64,000 nucleotides of DNA from Streptomyces graminofaciens (GTDB lineage Bacteria; Actinomycetota; Actinomycetes; Streptomycetales; Streptomycetaceae). The stretch is taken from positions 6,168,001-6,232,000 of the forward strand of contig NZ_AP018448.1 in assembly GCF_030294945.1 (NCBI RefSeq). The letters are read 5' to 3'. The position numbers were made by a program, and so were the translations under genes. This document shows positions 32,865 through 40,925 of the stretch, piece after piece; position 1 is the first letter of the stretch, and the number at the start of each line of letters is the position of its first letter. A model generated the notes under the pieces. That model was not told where the DNA came from. It worked only from the letters and a program-made list of their open reading frames with translations, and did not search any database.

Positions 32865-34025
32865 GCCGTCACGACGAACCTCCCCCCACCAGCCGAGCCC
32901 CGTCAGCAGCAGCGTCACCAGCACGCCGGCCAGAACGGCCGTGGACGGCGCCACCACCTGGAGAAGACCTCCGGCGAGGGAACCCGTAGCCGCGTAACCC
33001 GCGCCCGCCGCCGCGTACATCACGGAGTACCCGGCGGCGACCGCGCCCGGCGGCACGGCCTCGCGCAGGGACAGGTTGCGGGTGATCAGCGCGCCCGACT
33101 GCAGTGTGCCCGCGAGGACGAGGGCGACCGCGATTCCGGCCGCGCCGGGTATCAGCGCGGCGAGGGTCACGAAGACCGACATGCCGCACATCAGCACCAC
33201 ACTGCGCGCGCGGAGCCGCCCCGGCCAGGGCTTGAGGCCGTACACGAACGCCCCCAGCCCCGCCCCGACCGCCAGGCCCGCCAGCATCGGGCCGGACCAG
33301 CCGACGGCGATGCCACGCTGTTCGAGAAGGGCGGGCAGGGTGAGCTCGGTCAGGCCGAGCAGGGTGAGGCTGGCCGCGCCCGTGACGTACACCGGCCAGG
33401 CGCGTATCAGGACACGGAGCTTCGACCGGTCCGTCTGCCCGTCCTGCTCCCCCTTGTCCCAGCCGGCGGGCAGCAGCCACATGCCCGCGACCGACGCCGC
33501 CATCAGGACGGCCGCGAGGAGCAGCGGCACGCGCGGCGCGACACCGAGGGCGAGACCGGCGACCGCGACCGGGGAGACCGCCCACACCCCGGACATCAGC
33601 ATCGACTCGGCGGACAGCGCCTGCGCCACGGCCCGCTCCGGGACGAGCGAGGTCAGCATCGCCCGCTGACCACCGGCGACCGCCGCCGGGGCCGCACCGG
33701 CCAGGAACGCGAACGCCGCCAGCACGACGGGGTGCGCGTCGGCCAGCACGCCGAGTCCCACGAACCCCACGGTCCCGCCCACGAGCCCGGCGGCCAGATG
33801 GCGGCGGCCGTGCGCCGGGTCCAACCGCATCCCGAGCACCGGGGCACAGATGATCTCGCCGATCACATAGGCCGCCGCGAGCGCCGCTCCCAGCGTGTAG
33901 CCGCCGGGCCGCTCCCGTACCAGGAAGACCAGGGCCAATGGCGCCATGGCGACCGGCATACGGGAGGCGACGGCTGTGCAGGCCCAGATCAGGACCTGTT
34001 TGGAGGCGACGTCTCGGTAGGTCAT
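32598..34025 (-). CDS. MFS transporter, overlapping the convergent regulator gene
   Basis: A 475-aa major facilitator with about 12 helices in residues 1-385 (start MTYRDVASKQVLIWACTAVA; FVYGLKPWPGRLRARSVVLM in the middle), similar to drug/solute exporters of DHA1 type. The transporter core ends near GLGWWGEVRRDGS, but no stop follows until 32598, so about 90 Gly/Ala/Asp-rich residues (VDPGAAGGLGTA repeats) are added. This tail is encoded by the antisense strand of the 36-bp repeats that end the regulator gene, giving a 267-bp tail-to-tail overlap. Both frames remain open through the repeats. Confidence 0.8.
   Translation of the reverse strand: MTYRDVASKQVLIWACTAVASRMPVAMAPLALVFLVRERPGGYTLGAALAAAYVIGEIICAPVLGMRLDPAHGRRHLAAGLVGGTVGFVGLGVLADAHPVVLAAFAFLAGAAPAAVAGGQRAMLTSLVPERAVAQALSAESMLMSGVWAVSPVAVAGLALGVAPRVPLLLAAVLMAASVAGMWLLPAGWDKGEQDGQTDRSKLRVLIRAWPVYVTGAASLTLLGLTELTLPALLEQRGIAVGWSGPMLAGLAVGAGLGAFVYGLKPWPGRLRARSVVLMCGMSVFVTLAALIPGAAGIAVALVLAGTLQSGALITRNLSLREAVPPGAVAAGYSVMYAAAGAGYAATGSLAGGLLQVVAPSTAVLAGVLVTLLLTGLGWWGEVRRDGSRAGVGLCVGLGTADDLGTAVDPGTAMDPGAAGGLGTAVDPGAAGGLGTAGDFGAAGEIGAAVDLGAGRGPGPEGAPIAGRCDSERCL
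32676..32837. repeat. 36-bp tandem repeats coding on both strands
   Basis: Four full units (32676, 32712, 32748, 32802) and one 18-bp half unit (32784-32801). They share ACCGGCGGCACCG. They encode the C-terminal tails of both convergent genes. Confidence 0.85.
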
Positions 34026-34105
34026 GCGATGACGGTAGGCGGTGGCACCGACAACGCGTCAGCGAATATCCAGCCCTGCGGACAACTTCGGATCGGCTCC
34101 CGACC

Positions 34106-35155
34106 TCAGAAAGTCAACACCCCCCGAGCCACCTTCCCCGCCTCCGCGTCCGCCGCCGCCCGCTCGAACTCCTCCACCGGATACGTCTGCGTCACCAGCT
34201 CGTCGAGGAGCAGCCGCCCGTCCCGGTACAGCTCGGCGTACAGCGCGATGTCCCGTTGCGGCCGTGACGAGCCGTAACGGCAACCCAGGATCGACTTGTC
34301 CAGGTACATGGACGCGACGGCGAACGACGCCTCGGCCCCGGCCGGTGGCACCCCGAGCAGGATCGCCTGGCCGTGCCGGTCCAGCAGGTCGATCGCCTGC
34401 CGGACGAGCTCCACGCGCCCGACGCACTCGAACGCGTGGTCCACCCCGGTCGGCAGCAGATCCCGCACCCCCTCGGTCGACGTCAGGAAGTCGGTCGCCC
34501 CGAACTGCCGCGCCACCGCCTCCTTCGCCGGATTGGCGTCGACGGCGACGATCCGCGACGCACCCGCGATCCGAGCGCCCTGCAGAACATTGAGCCCGAT
34601 CCCACCCGTACCGATCACGAGCACACTGTCCCCGTGATCCACCTTCGCCCGGTTGAGCACGGCGCCGACCCCGGTCAGCACCCCGCACCCGATGAGCGCG
34701 GCGGACGCCATCGGGATGTCCTCCGGGACACGTACCGCCTGCACCGCCCGCACCACGGTCCGTTCCGCGAACGCGGAGTTGCAGGCGAACTGGAAGACGG
34801 GACGCCCCTCTTGGGAGAACGGCTGCCCCGGCCGCCCGATCGCCCGACGGCACATGGTCGGCCGCCCCCGGCCGCAGTCGGCGCACGCACCGCAGCTGGC
34901 GAGCGTGGACAGGGCCACATGGTCACCGACCCGGACATGGGCGACCCCCGCACCCACCGCCTCGACGACCCCCGCGCCCTCATGCCCGAGCACCACCGGC
35001 ACAGGAAAGGGAATGGTCCCGTCCACCACTGACAGATCGCTGTGACAGAGCCCGGCCGCAGCCACCGCGACCAGCACCTCACCGGGCCCTGGCTCCCGCA
35101 CCTCCAGGTCGCCCACGACCTCGACCCGCTTCCCGTCGAACACCACGCCGCGCAT
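34106..35155 (-). CDS. zinc-dependent alcohol dehydrogenase (MDR family)
   Basis: A 349-aa medium-chain dehydrogenase. The catalytic zinc site is GLCHSDLSVVDG plus GHEGAGVVEAVG, the structural zinc site is CGACADCGRGRPTMC (four Cys), and the NAD site is VIGTGGIGLNVLQGARIAGA. It belongs to the class often annotated as Zn-dependent ADH in actinobacterial steroid and terpene clusters, and should oxidise a hydroxyl formed in the pathway, or reduce an aldehyde. Its ATG overlaps the stop of the upstream acyl-CoA dehydrogenase gene (TGATG), so the two are coupled. No operator lies at its own start; expression probably comes from the SDR promoter at 37.4 kb or a local one. Confidence 0.92.
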   Translation of the reverse strand: MRGVVFDGKRVEVVGDLEVREPGPGEVLVAVAAAGLCHSDLSVVDGTIPFPVPVVLGHEGAGVVEAVGAGVAHVRVGDHVALSTLASCGACADCGRGRPTMCRRAIGRPGQPFSQEGRPVFQFACNSAFAERTVVRAVQAVRVPEDIPMASAALIGCGVLTGVGAVLNRAKVDHGDSVLVIGTGGIGLNVLQGARIAGASRIVAVDANPAKEAVARQFGATDFLTSTEGVRDLLPTGVDHAFECVGRVELVRQAIDLLDRHGQAILLGVPPAGAEASFAVASMYLDKSILGCRYGSSRPQRDIALYAELYRDGRLLLDELVTQTYPVEEFERAAADAEAGKVARGVLTF

Positions 35156-36309
35156 CAAACGACCCCCTTGGGCTCCCTGGGCAGACCGAGCACCCGCTCG
35201 GCGATGATCGTGCGCTGCACCTCGTCCGAACCGCCGTAGATGGTGTCGGCCCGGCTGAACAGGAACAGCTGCTGCAACGGATCGAGCACGTACGGCGCGC
35301 CGGCCGACCAGTCCTCCGGCCCCACGGCCGCCCGCGCGCCCCGCACCTCCATGGCCAGCTCCCCGAGCCGCCGGTGCCACCGCCCCCACAGCAGCTTGGC
35401 CACACTGGGCGCGCCCGGCTCCCCCGAACCCCCCAGCGTCCGCAGCGCGTTCCACCGCATCACCCGCAGCTCGGCCCACTGCCGCACGAGCCGCTCCCGT
35501 ACGACGGGGTCCGCCACGGCACCACTGTCCACGGCCGCTCGTACGACGAGCCCCAACTCCTGCTCGAAACCGATCTGTTGGGCAAGGGTGGACACCCCCC
35601 GCTCGAACCCGAGCAGGCTCATGGCGACCCGCCACCCGTTCCCCTCACCCCCCACGACGTGCTCCACGCGCGCGCGTGCCCCGTCGAAGAACACCTCGTT
35701 GAACTCGCTCGTCCCGGTCATCTGCCGGATCGGCCGCACCTCGACGCGCCCCGGCTGATCCATCGGTACGAGCAGGAACGACAGCCCGTGGTGCCGCCGC
35801 GAGCCCTCCTCCGTACGGGCCAGCACGAAGCACCAGTCGGCCTCATGGGCGAGGGAGGTCCAGATCTTCTGACCGGTGACGCGGTACGTCCCGTCGCCCG
35901 CGCGCTCGGCCCTGGTACTCACCCCGGCGAGATCGGAACCGGCCCCCGGCTCGCTGTACCCCTGGCACCACAGCTCCTCGCCCCGCGCGACAGCGGGCAG
36001 GAAGCGCCGCTTCTGCTCCTCGCTGCCGTGCGCGATGAGGGTCGGCGCCAACAGCTTCTCCCCGATGTGCCCCGACCGGGCGGGTACACCGGCCCGGGCG
36101 TACTCCTCGGCCCACAGCACCTGCTGAATGAGCGTGGCGGTGCGGTTGCCGTACCCGCCTTCATCCCAACCCAGCCCGATCCACCCGGCGGCACCGAGCC
36201 TGCGCTCCCAGGCGCGCCGATCCGAGACACCGCCGCCACGGGCCGCCTCCAGCCAAGCCCTGGCCTCGCCCCGAAACGCCTCGTCCTCTTCGCTGAACCC
36301 GAAGTCCAT
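35155..36309 (-). CDS. acyl-CoA dehydrogenase
   Basis: A 384-aa flavoprotein. The N-terminal part has MDFGFSEEDEAFRGEARAWL, the FAD/substrate region LWCQGYSEPGAGSDLAGVST and WTSLAHEADWCFVLART, and the C-terminal end RADTIYGGSDEVQRTIIAERVLGLP, which matches long-subunit FadE proteins of steroid type (FadE17/FadE26-like pattern). It likely desaturates a bulky acyl-CoA. GGAGG lies 3 bases from the ATG at 36309, a close but usable spacing. It is coupled to the Zn-alcohol dehydrogenase gene, and 155 bp separates it from the upstream SDR gene, with a dispersed Streptomyces repeat in the gap. Confidence 0.9.
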   Translation of the reverse strand: MDFGFSEEDEAFRGEARAWLEAARGGGVSDRRAWERRLGAAGWIGLGWDEGGYGNRTATLIQQVLWAEEYARAGVPARSGHIGEKLLAPTLIAHGSEEQKRRFLPAVARGEELWCQGYSEPGAGSDLAGVSTRAERAGDGTYRVTGQKIWTSLAHEADWCFVLARTEEGSRRHHGLSFLLVPMDQPGRVEVRPIRQMTGTSEFNEVFFDGARARVEHVVGGEGNGWRVAMSLLGFERGVSTLAQQIGFEQELGLVVRAAVDSGAVADPVVRERLVRQWAELRVMRWNALRTLGGSGEPGAPSVAKLLWGRWHRRLGELAMEVRGARAAVGPEDWSAGAPYVLDPLQQLFLFSRADTIYGGSDEVQRTIIAERVLGLPREPKGVV

Positions 36310-36362
36310 GCCACCTCCACGGTGAACCGCTACGGATGCCGAACAACCGGAGTCGCGCAGTC

Positions 36363-36466
36363 CGGATCTTTCAGGGGCGCGGGGAACTGCGCGACCAGCC
36401 ACAACGCACCCACACCCGCCCCACACCCCACACCCCGCACCCCGCACCCCGCACCCCCGAGCTGTC
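36363..36466. repeat. dispersed intergenic repeat, copy A
   Basis: It contains GGATCTTTCAGGGGCGCGGG, then GAACTGCGCGACCAGCCACA and, after a CACCCCGC-rich part, GCACCCCCGAGC. Copy B is at 48480-48565, and an inverted partial copy C is at 55672-55742. Confidence 0.75.
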
Positions 36467-37382
36467 AGGCGCCCGCGTTCGGCCGCTCCCCAGCCGCCGC
36501 AGCCCTCCCCATCGCCTCCACCCGCTCAAGCATCGGCATCGGATCCACCCCCACCGACCCCGGCAAGATCTCCGCGACCCGCTCCGGTGTCCAACCGCCC
36601 TCGGCATACGCGGCCCGCAGCTCCCGCGGCTGCGCCCAAACCGCAAGCTTCTGGCCCGCGATCGTGTACACCTGCCCGGTGATCCCCTCCTCGGAGGCCC
36701 GAGACGACAGCAGATACACGACCACCGCAGCCACGTCCTCCGGCTCACCGATCTCCGTCAGCTCCATCGGCACTCCCGCCGACATCCGCGTACGGGCGAC
36801 CGGCGCCACCGCGTTCGCGGTCACCCCGTACTTGTGCAGGCCCAGCGCGGCGCTCCGCACCAGCGAAATGACCCCACCCTTCGCCGCGCTGTAGTTCGCC
36901 TGCGAAACAGACCCCTGATGGTTCCCGCTCGTAAAACCGATCAAGGTGCCGGCCCTCTGCCGACGCATGACCGCCGACGCAGCCCGGAACACCGTGAACG
37001 TGCCCTTGAGATGCGTGGCGACCACCGGGTCCCACTCCTCCTCGGACATGTTGAACAGCATCCGCTCCCGCAGGATCCCGGCGACGCACACCACCCCGTC
37101 GATACGCCCGTACGACGCCAGCGCCACGTCCACGACCCGCTGCCCGCCCGCCATCGTCGACACGTCGTCGGCGACGGCGACGGCCTCACCCCCGGCCGCC
37201 TCGATCTCCTTGACCACGGCCTCGGCGACTTCACTCGTGGGCGAAACGCCGTCCACGGACACCCCGTAGTCGCTGACGACGACCCGCGCCCCCTCCGCCG
37301 CCGCCGCGAGAGCCACCGCCCGGCCGATCCCGCGTCCCGCTCCCGTGACGGCCACGACCTTGCCTGCCAAGAAGTTCGCCAC
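36465..37382 (-). CDS. short-chain dehydrogenase/reductase, MFE-2/17-beta-HSD4-like
   Basis: A 305-aa classical SDR. The cofactor motif TGAGRGIGRAVAL (TGxxxGxG) is at about residues 13-25, the catalytic Ser is in GFTSGNHQG, and the catalytic Tyr-Lys is in NYSAAKGG. The length and the long C-terminal extension (WAQPRELRAAYAEGGWTPER) resemble the 3-hydroxyacyl-CoA dehydrogenase unit of multifunctional enzyme 2 rather than simple SDRs, so it probably oxidises a 3-hydroxyacyl-CoA to the 3-oxo form. GTG start with AGGGGAAGGGG upstream. Operator site 7 lies 30 bp before the start. It is divergent from the cyclase gene. Confidence 0.9.
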   Translation of the reverse strand: MANFLAGKVVAVTGAGRGIGRAVALAAAAEGARVVVSDYGVSVDGVSPTSEVAEAVVKEIEAAGGEAVAVADDVSTMAGGQRVVDVALASYGRIDGVVCVAGILRERMLFNMSEEEWDPVVATHLKGTFTVFRAASAVMRRQRAGTLIGFTSGNHQGSVSQANYSAAKGGVISLVRSAALGLHKYGVTANAVAPVARTRMSAGVPMELTEIGEPEDVAAVVVYLLSSRASEEGITGQVYTIAGQKLAVWAQPRELRAAYAEGGWTPERVAEILPGSVGVDPMPMLERVEAMGRAAAAGERPNAGA

Positions 37383-37411
37383 CGACGACCCCTTCCCCTC
37401 ACCGCAGTTTC

Positions 37412-37424
37412 TGACGGACCGTTA
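37412..37424. promoter_or_regulatory. operator palindrome 7, TGACGGACCGTTA
   Basis: Within TTTCTGACGGACCGTTAGA, 30 bp before the SDR start. 12 of 13 positions fit the consensus. Confidence 0.75.
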
Positions 37425-37442
37425 GATTTCCCAACTCGGATT

Positions 37443-37455
37443 CTACGACCCGTCA
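37443..37455. promoter_or_regulatory. weak operator-like site 8, CTACGACCCGTCA
   Basis: The right half is perfect (CCGTCA) and the left half matches at 3 of 6. It lies 31 bp from the centre of site 7 and 31 bp upstream of the cyclase gene start. Confidence 0.4.
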
Positions 37456-37485
37456 GACGCAGTCCCACAAGCCCCGGGAGGGCCG

Positions 37486-38430
37486 ATGTCACTACCCACC
37501 CTTCATCCGGAGTTCCGCGACATAGCCAAGCGCGTCAACAACTGGGGCCGCTGGGGCGCGGACGACGAGATCGGCACCCTCAACCTGATCACCGACGAGG
37601 TCGTACGCGAGGCCGCCGCGACCGTCCGAAGCGGCCGGCGCGTCCCGCTCGCCCTCCCCCTCCAACACGACGGCGTGCAGACGGGGATGCTTCCGGGCCG
37701 GGTCAACCCGCTCCATGTCATGGTGCAGATCAACCAGGAGCTCTTCGGCCCGGGCACGGTCGCGTGCAGCGACGACGCCGTGACCATGGGGCTCCAGGCG
37801 GCCACCCACTGGGACGCCCTCACCCATGTCTCGCACTCGGGCCGCATCTACAACGGCCGCCCGGCGGACACGATCACCCCGCACGGCGGTGCCACCTTCG
37901 CCGGGATCGACAAGGCACGGCACATCGTCTCGCGCGGCGTCCTCCTCGACATCCCCCGCGCCCTGGGCCTCGGCGCCGGCGACCGGCTGCCCGGCGGCCA
38001 TGCGATCAGCCCCGAAGACCTGGACGCGGCGGAGGAGTTGGCGGGCACCCGCGTTCGCGCGGGCGACATCGTGCTCGTCCGCACGGGGCAGGTCCAGGCC
38101 CTCCTCGCGGGGGACAAGCACGCGTACGCGTTCCCGTCGCCGGGGCTGTCGCTGCGTACGCCGGAGTGGTTCCACGCGCGCGATGTGGCCGCCGTCGCCA
38201 ACGACACGATGACGTTCGAGATCTTCCCGCCGGAGATCGAGGACCTGTGGCTGCCTGTGCACGCCCTGGACCTGGTCGAGATGGGGATGCCACAGGGCCA
38301 GAACTGGAATCTCGAAGAGTTGTCCACAGCCTGTGGAGAAACCGGCGGCTACGACTTCCTGCTGTCGGCGATGCCCGAGCCGTTCGTCGGCGGCACGGGA
38401 ACACCCGTGGCACCGGTGGCCATCCTGTAG
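37486..38430 (+). CDS. cyclase-family (kynurenine formamidase-like) metal hydrolase
   Basis: A 314-aa protein of the Cyclase/KynB family. The metal-binding region is ATHWDALTHVSHSGRIYNG, equivalent to the HxxTHxDxPxH signature with Thr/Gly changes, and VHALDLVEMGMPQGQN near the C-terminus supplies the family's second conserved block. Members hydrolyse or lactonise small cyclic amides and esters, and they recur beside acyl-CoA dehydrogenases and amidohydrolases in actinobacterial degradation clusters. It may open a lactone or ring intermediate. GGGAGG lies 5 bases before the ATG. It is divergent from the SDR gene across a 103-bp region with operators. Confidence 0.85.
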   Translation: MSLPTLHPEFRDIAKRVNNWGRWGADDEIGTLNLITDEVVREAAATVRSGRRVPLALPLQHDGVQTGMLPGRVNPLHVMVQINQELFGPGTVACSDDAVTMGLQAATHWDALTHVSHSGRIYNGRPADTITPHGGATFAGIDKARHIVSRGVLLDIPRALGLGAGDRLPGGHAISPEDLDAAEELAGTRVRAGDIVLVRTGQVQALLAGDKHAYAFPSPGLSLRTPEWFHARDVAAVANDTMTFEIFPPEIEDLWLPVHALDLVEMGMPQGQNWNLEELSTACGETGGYDFLLSAMPEPFVGGTGTPVAPVAIL

Positions 38431-39009
38431 GGACCCGGACCCCCGCCCCGTGCGAGTCGGCTGGCGGCGCGCCTCCCCCACGCGTGCGCGCCGCCATCCG
38501 GCTCCGGCGTTCCCACCCCTGGCTCCCTGGGCCCTGTCGGGAGCCGACGCCGGAACACGACCCACACTCGCCGAGGACTTCCGTCACCGAAGCCCTCGGC
38601 GTCCCCTCGCAGCGAATCGTTGAACACAAGCGTGATCAAACGGACACGACCCGTCAACACCACTTCGGGGATTTGCCCCCATGGGTCGGTTTTATGACGG
38701 CGCGTACGGAAGCACATCCGGGCGCACCGGATCAGCCCCGCCCAGAGCGATGTTCAGGCTCGTGCACCAGCGCGCAGGCGCGCGCGTCGCGAACCGCACA
38801 CAAGCAGAGCGACCCCGCACGCCGCACGCCGTACGCAGTACGCGGTGCGCGGTGCGCGGTGCGCGCGGCAGACGGCAGACGGCAGACGGCAGACGGCACG
38901 CCGTCAACGCGAAGCCCAGCCCACGACGCAAGCCCAGCCCACGACGCGCAGTACGGCCGACAACGCAAACCCGAGCCCCGGGCCCCGAGCCCGAGGGACC
39001 CCAGCCGCC
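38431..39009. other. 579-bp intergenic region with short tandem repeats
   Basis: No gene is supported between these convergent genes. The segment 38844-38947 is packed with short repeats (listed separately). The remainder shows nothing that I can assign. Confidence 0.5.
38844..38947. repeat. cluster of three tandem repeats
   Basis: GGTGCGC three times (38844-38864), GGCAGAC four times (38867-38894), and an 18-bp unit AAGCCCAGCCCACGACGC twice (38912-38929, 38930-38947). Confidence 0.9.
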
Positions 39010-39537
39010 CTACACCGCCCCGAACGCGAACCCCTCGCGCGCCACCACCGCGATCCCCACACCCGTGGGCACCCCGGCACTCGCCGGATACATCCCGGGC
39101 GCCGCCACAGCCCCCGCACCCGACGCCCCCGGCGCACACCGGTCCAGCTCGCACCAGATGCGCTTACCGACGCCCTCGGGGCTCCAGCCCCAGCGGTCGG
39201 CGAGGCCCTCGACGAGCGCCAGACCGCGGCCGCCCGTCTCGTCGCCCTCGGCGCAGCGCGGGGCCGGCGGACACGTACTCGCGTCGACGACCTCCAGCCG
39301 GACCGTGCTGACGGAGCCGTCACGGCCACCGGACAGCAGCAGTCGCAGGACCGCGGGGCGGCCGGTGTGGACCACGGCGTTGGTGACCAGCTCGGAGACG
39401 AGCAGGATCAATGTCTCGACGAGGGGTTCATCGGGCCCTATCCCCGACCCGGAGAGCCGTGAACGGGCCCATCTCCGGGCGCCACCCACCTCTGTGGGGT
39501 CGGGCCGGATCTCCAGCTGCACTTGAAGCACCTGCAC
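39010..39537 (-). CDS. ATP-binding protein, RsbW-like anti-sigma/HATPase family
   Basis: A 175-aa GHKL-fold protein. The N-box ELVTNAVVHTG (about residues 49-59), G1 box EVVDAS and G2 box GGRGLALVEGLADRWGW are intact, so it should bind ATP. This is the small RsbW/SpoIIAB-like family that is heavily expanded in Streptomyces, where members act as anti-sigma factors or kinases of STAS antagonists. The last 45 residues are a family-unrelated Ala/Gly-rich tail. A STAS gene is found 6 kb away (45543), but pairing is not implied. It is isolated between repeats and a nearly empty region. Confidence 0.85.
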   Translation of the reverse strand: MQVLQVQLEIRPDPTEVGGARRWARSRLSGSGIGPDEPLVETLILLVSELVTNAVVHTGRPAVLRLLLSGGRDGSVSTVRLEVVDASTCPPAPRCAEGDETGGRGLALVEGLADRWGWSPEGVGKRIWCELDRCAPGASGAGAVAAPGMYPASAGVPTGVGIAVVAREGFAFGAV

Positions 39538-40040
39538 CGCTCACACCATCCGAACCGGCGGACACATCGCCTCGCACCGTGCGAGGGCCGCGATCGTGGT
39601 CGTCTTCTGCCTGGCCGACTCCACCGTCGTCGGCACCGGAATCACGGAACGTGATCCCCTTACAAGACAGCATGGTTGACGTACAGTCACCCCAACAAGC
39701 GCTTCGGGCATATTCCAGCGCGAAGGAGTACGCATGCGGCATACTGTGCGACGCTCATTGCGGGGAGTCGAACAGGCCGGATCACCACTCCGACCCATCG
39801 TGCGAGCAGCGCGCATCGCCAAACCGGGGGCCGCCACGGGGGCGACACCGGACGGGCTCGACACCGAATCCGCTCGCATCCCCCAGAAGGTACCGGAGCG
39901 CACTCACGACTCCAGGCCGTGACAAGTCACACCTAGGACACAACCCGGTATCAACGCTCGGTAATTCCGGTATGCCACGTTCCGTGACATTCACCCGGCA
40001 ACGACCCGCCCGCCCCATCGAAGCTCCTGTTCAGCGGCAT
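39538..40040. other. 503-bp region with at most one small ORF
   Basis: Apart from a possible 62-codon ORF (39734-39922), nothing is recognised here. It separates the ATPase gene from the distal end of the acyl-CoA dehydrogenase operon. Confidence 0.5.
39734..39922 (+). CDS. possible small basic protein, 62 aa
   Basis: ATG 39734 is preceded by GAAGGAG at a spacing of 5 bases, an unusually good site for an otherwise empty region. The product starts MRHTVRRSLRGVEQAG and is Arg/Pro-rich, with no recognised domain or membrane segment. Codon choice is not strongly Streptomyces-like at third positions. It may be a small protein or a chance ORF. Confidence 0.3.
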   Translation: MRHTVRRSLRGVEQAGSPLRPIVRAARIAKPGAATGATPDGLDTESARIPQKVPERTHDSRP

Positions 40041-40925
40041 TCAGGCCGGCTCCCCCAATAGATCACCCGCCAACAGCTCCTCACTCTCCGTCACCGATCC
40101 ACCACATTGGGCCCGTACCCACGCACGCTTCAGACACAGGTGTACGTCGGCCTCCCACGTGAACCCCATGCCGCCGTGCACCTGGAGGCAGTCACGAGCC
40201 CCGCGCACCGCCGCCTCGTCGGCGAGCAGCCGGGCCGCCGCCATGTCCACCGGGTCGGCGGTCACGGCCGCCGCGTACACCGCGGCCCGCGCCACCTCCA
40301 CCCGCACCAACGACTCGGCACACAGCCGCTGCACCGCCTGGAACGCCCCGATCGGCCGCCCGAACTGCTCCCGGGTCCGCGCGTATCGCACCGCCAGCTC
40401 ACCGGCCCGCCCGGCCGTCCCCAGCTGCTCGGCCGCCGTCAGCAGCATGAACAACGGGTCCGGCGCACCCGCGACCGCCGCCCGGTGCAGCGGCGTCAGA
40501 GGATCCACCGACCTGAGCGGTACGGCCCCGGCCGCGTCCCCCCGTACGACGTCCGCCCCGTCCAGCCACGTCACCAGCCCGCCGTGCACGGCGGTCACCA
40601 CGGTCTCCCCGGTGGCGGCCCCCGGTACGGTGCCGGCCGCGAGATGCGTGGCCACGAGGGGTCCCGGCAGCAGGGCACGGCCCGCCTCCTCGAACGCCAA
40701 CACGGCCTCCGGCAGCCCGAGTCCGACCCCGCCCTCCGCCTCCGGCAGGCGCAACGCGAAGAACCCGGCCTCGCCCAGCTCCCGCCACAGCCTGCGGTCG
40801 AGCCCTCCCGAGTCCACTGCCGCCCGCAGCGCGTCCCGCCCGAAGCGCCGCTCCAACAGCCCGCGCACCCCGGCCCGCAACGCCAGCTGGTCCTCCGTCG
40901 GTTGGAAACGCATCGAAGAGATCAC
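40041..40925 (-). CDS. short acyl-CoA dehydrogenase subunit
   Basis: A 294-aa member of the acyl-CoA dehydrogenase family, about 80-90 residues shorter than usual. The N-terminal helices (PTEDQLALRAGVRGLLERRF) and C-terminal domain (YARTREQFGRPIGAFQAVQR, LQVHGGMGFTWEADVHLCLKRA) are present, while the middle beta-domain is reduced. In steroid degraders such short chains form alpha2-beta2 heterotetramers with a neighbouring full-length chain, as in FadE26-27 or FadE28-29. The gene overlaps its full-length partner by GTGA (GTG 40925); an ATG at 40913 is the alternative. It is the last gene of the amidohydrolase-ACAD-ACAD operon. Confidence 0.88.
   Translation of the reverse strand: MISSMRFQPTEDQLALRAGVRGLLERRFGRDALRAAVDSGGLDRRLWRELGEAGFFALRLPEAEGGVGLGLPEAVLAFEEAGRALLPGPLVATHLAAGTVPGAATGETVVTAVHGGLVTWLDGADVVRGDAAGAVPLRSVDPLTPLHRAAVAGAPDPLFMLLTAAEQLGTAGRAGELAVRYARTREQFGRPIGAFQAVQRLCAESLVRVEVARAAVYAAAVTADPVDMAAARLLADEAAVRGARDCLQVHGGMGFTWEADVHLCLKRAWVRAQCGGSVTESEELLAGDLLGEPA

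Noticed and set aside
34025..34060. TGACGG-containing segment upstream of the second MFS gene as another operator
   Set aside because: Only one half-site is present and the opposing half does not match; it does not meet the palindrome criterion.
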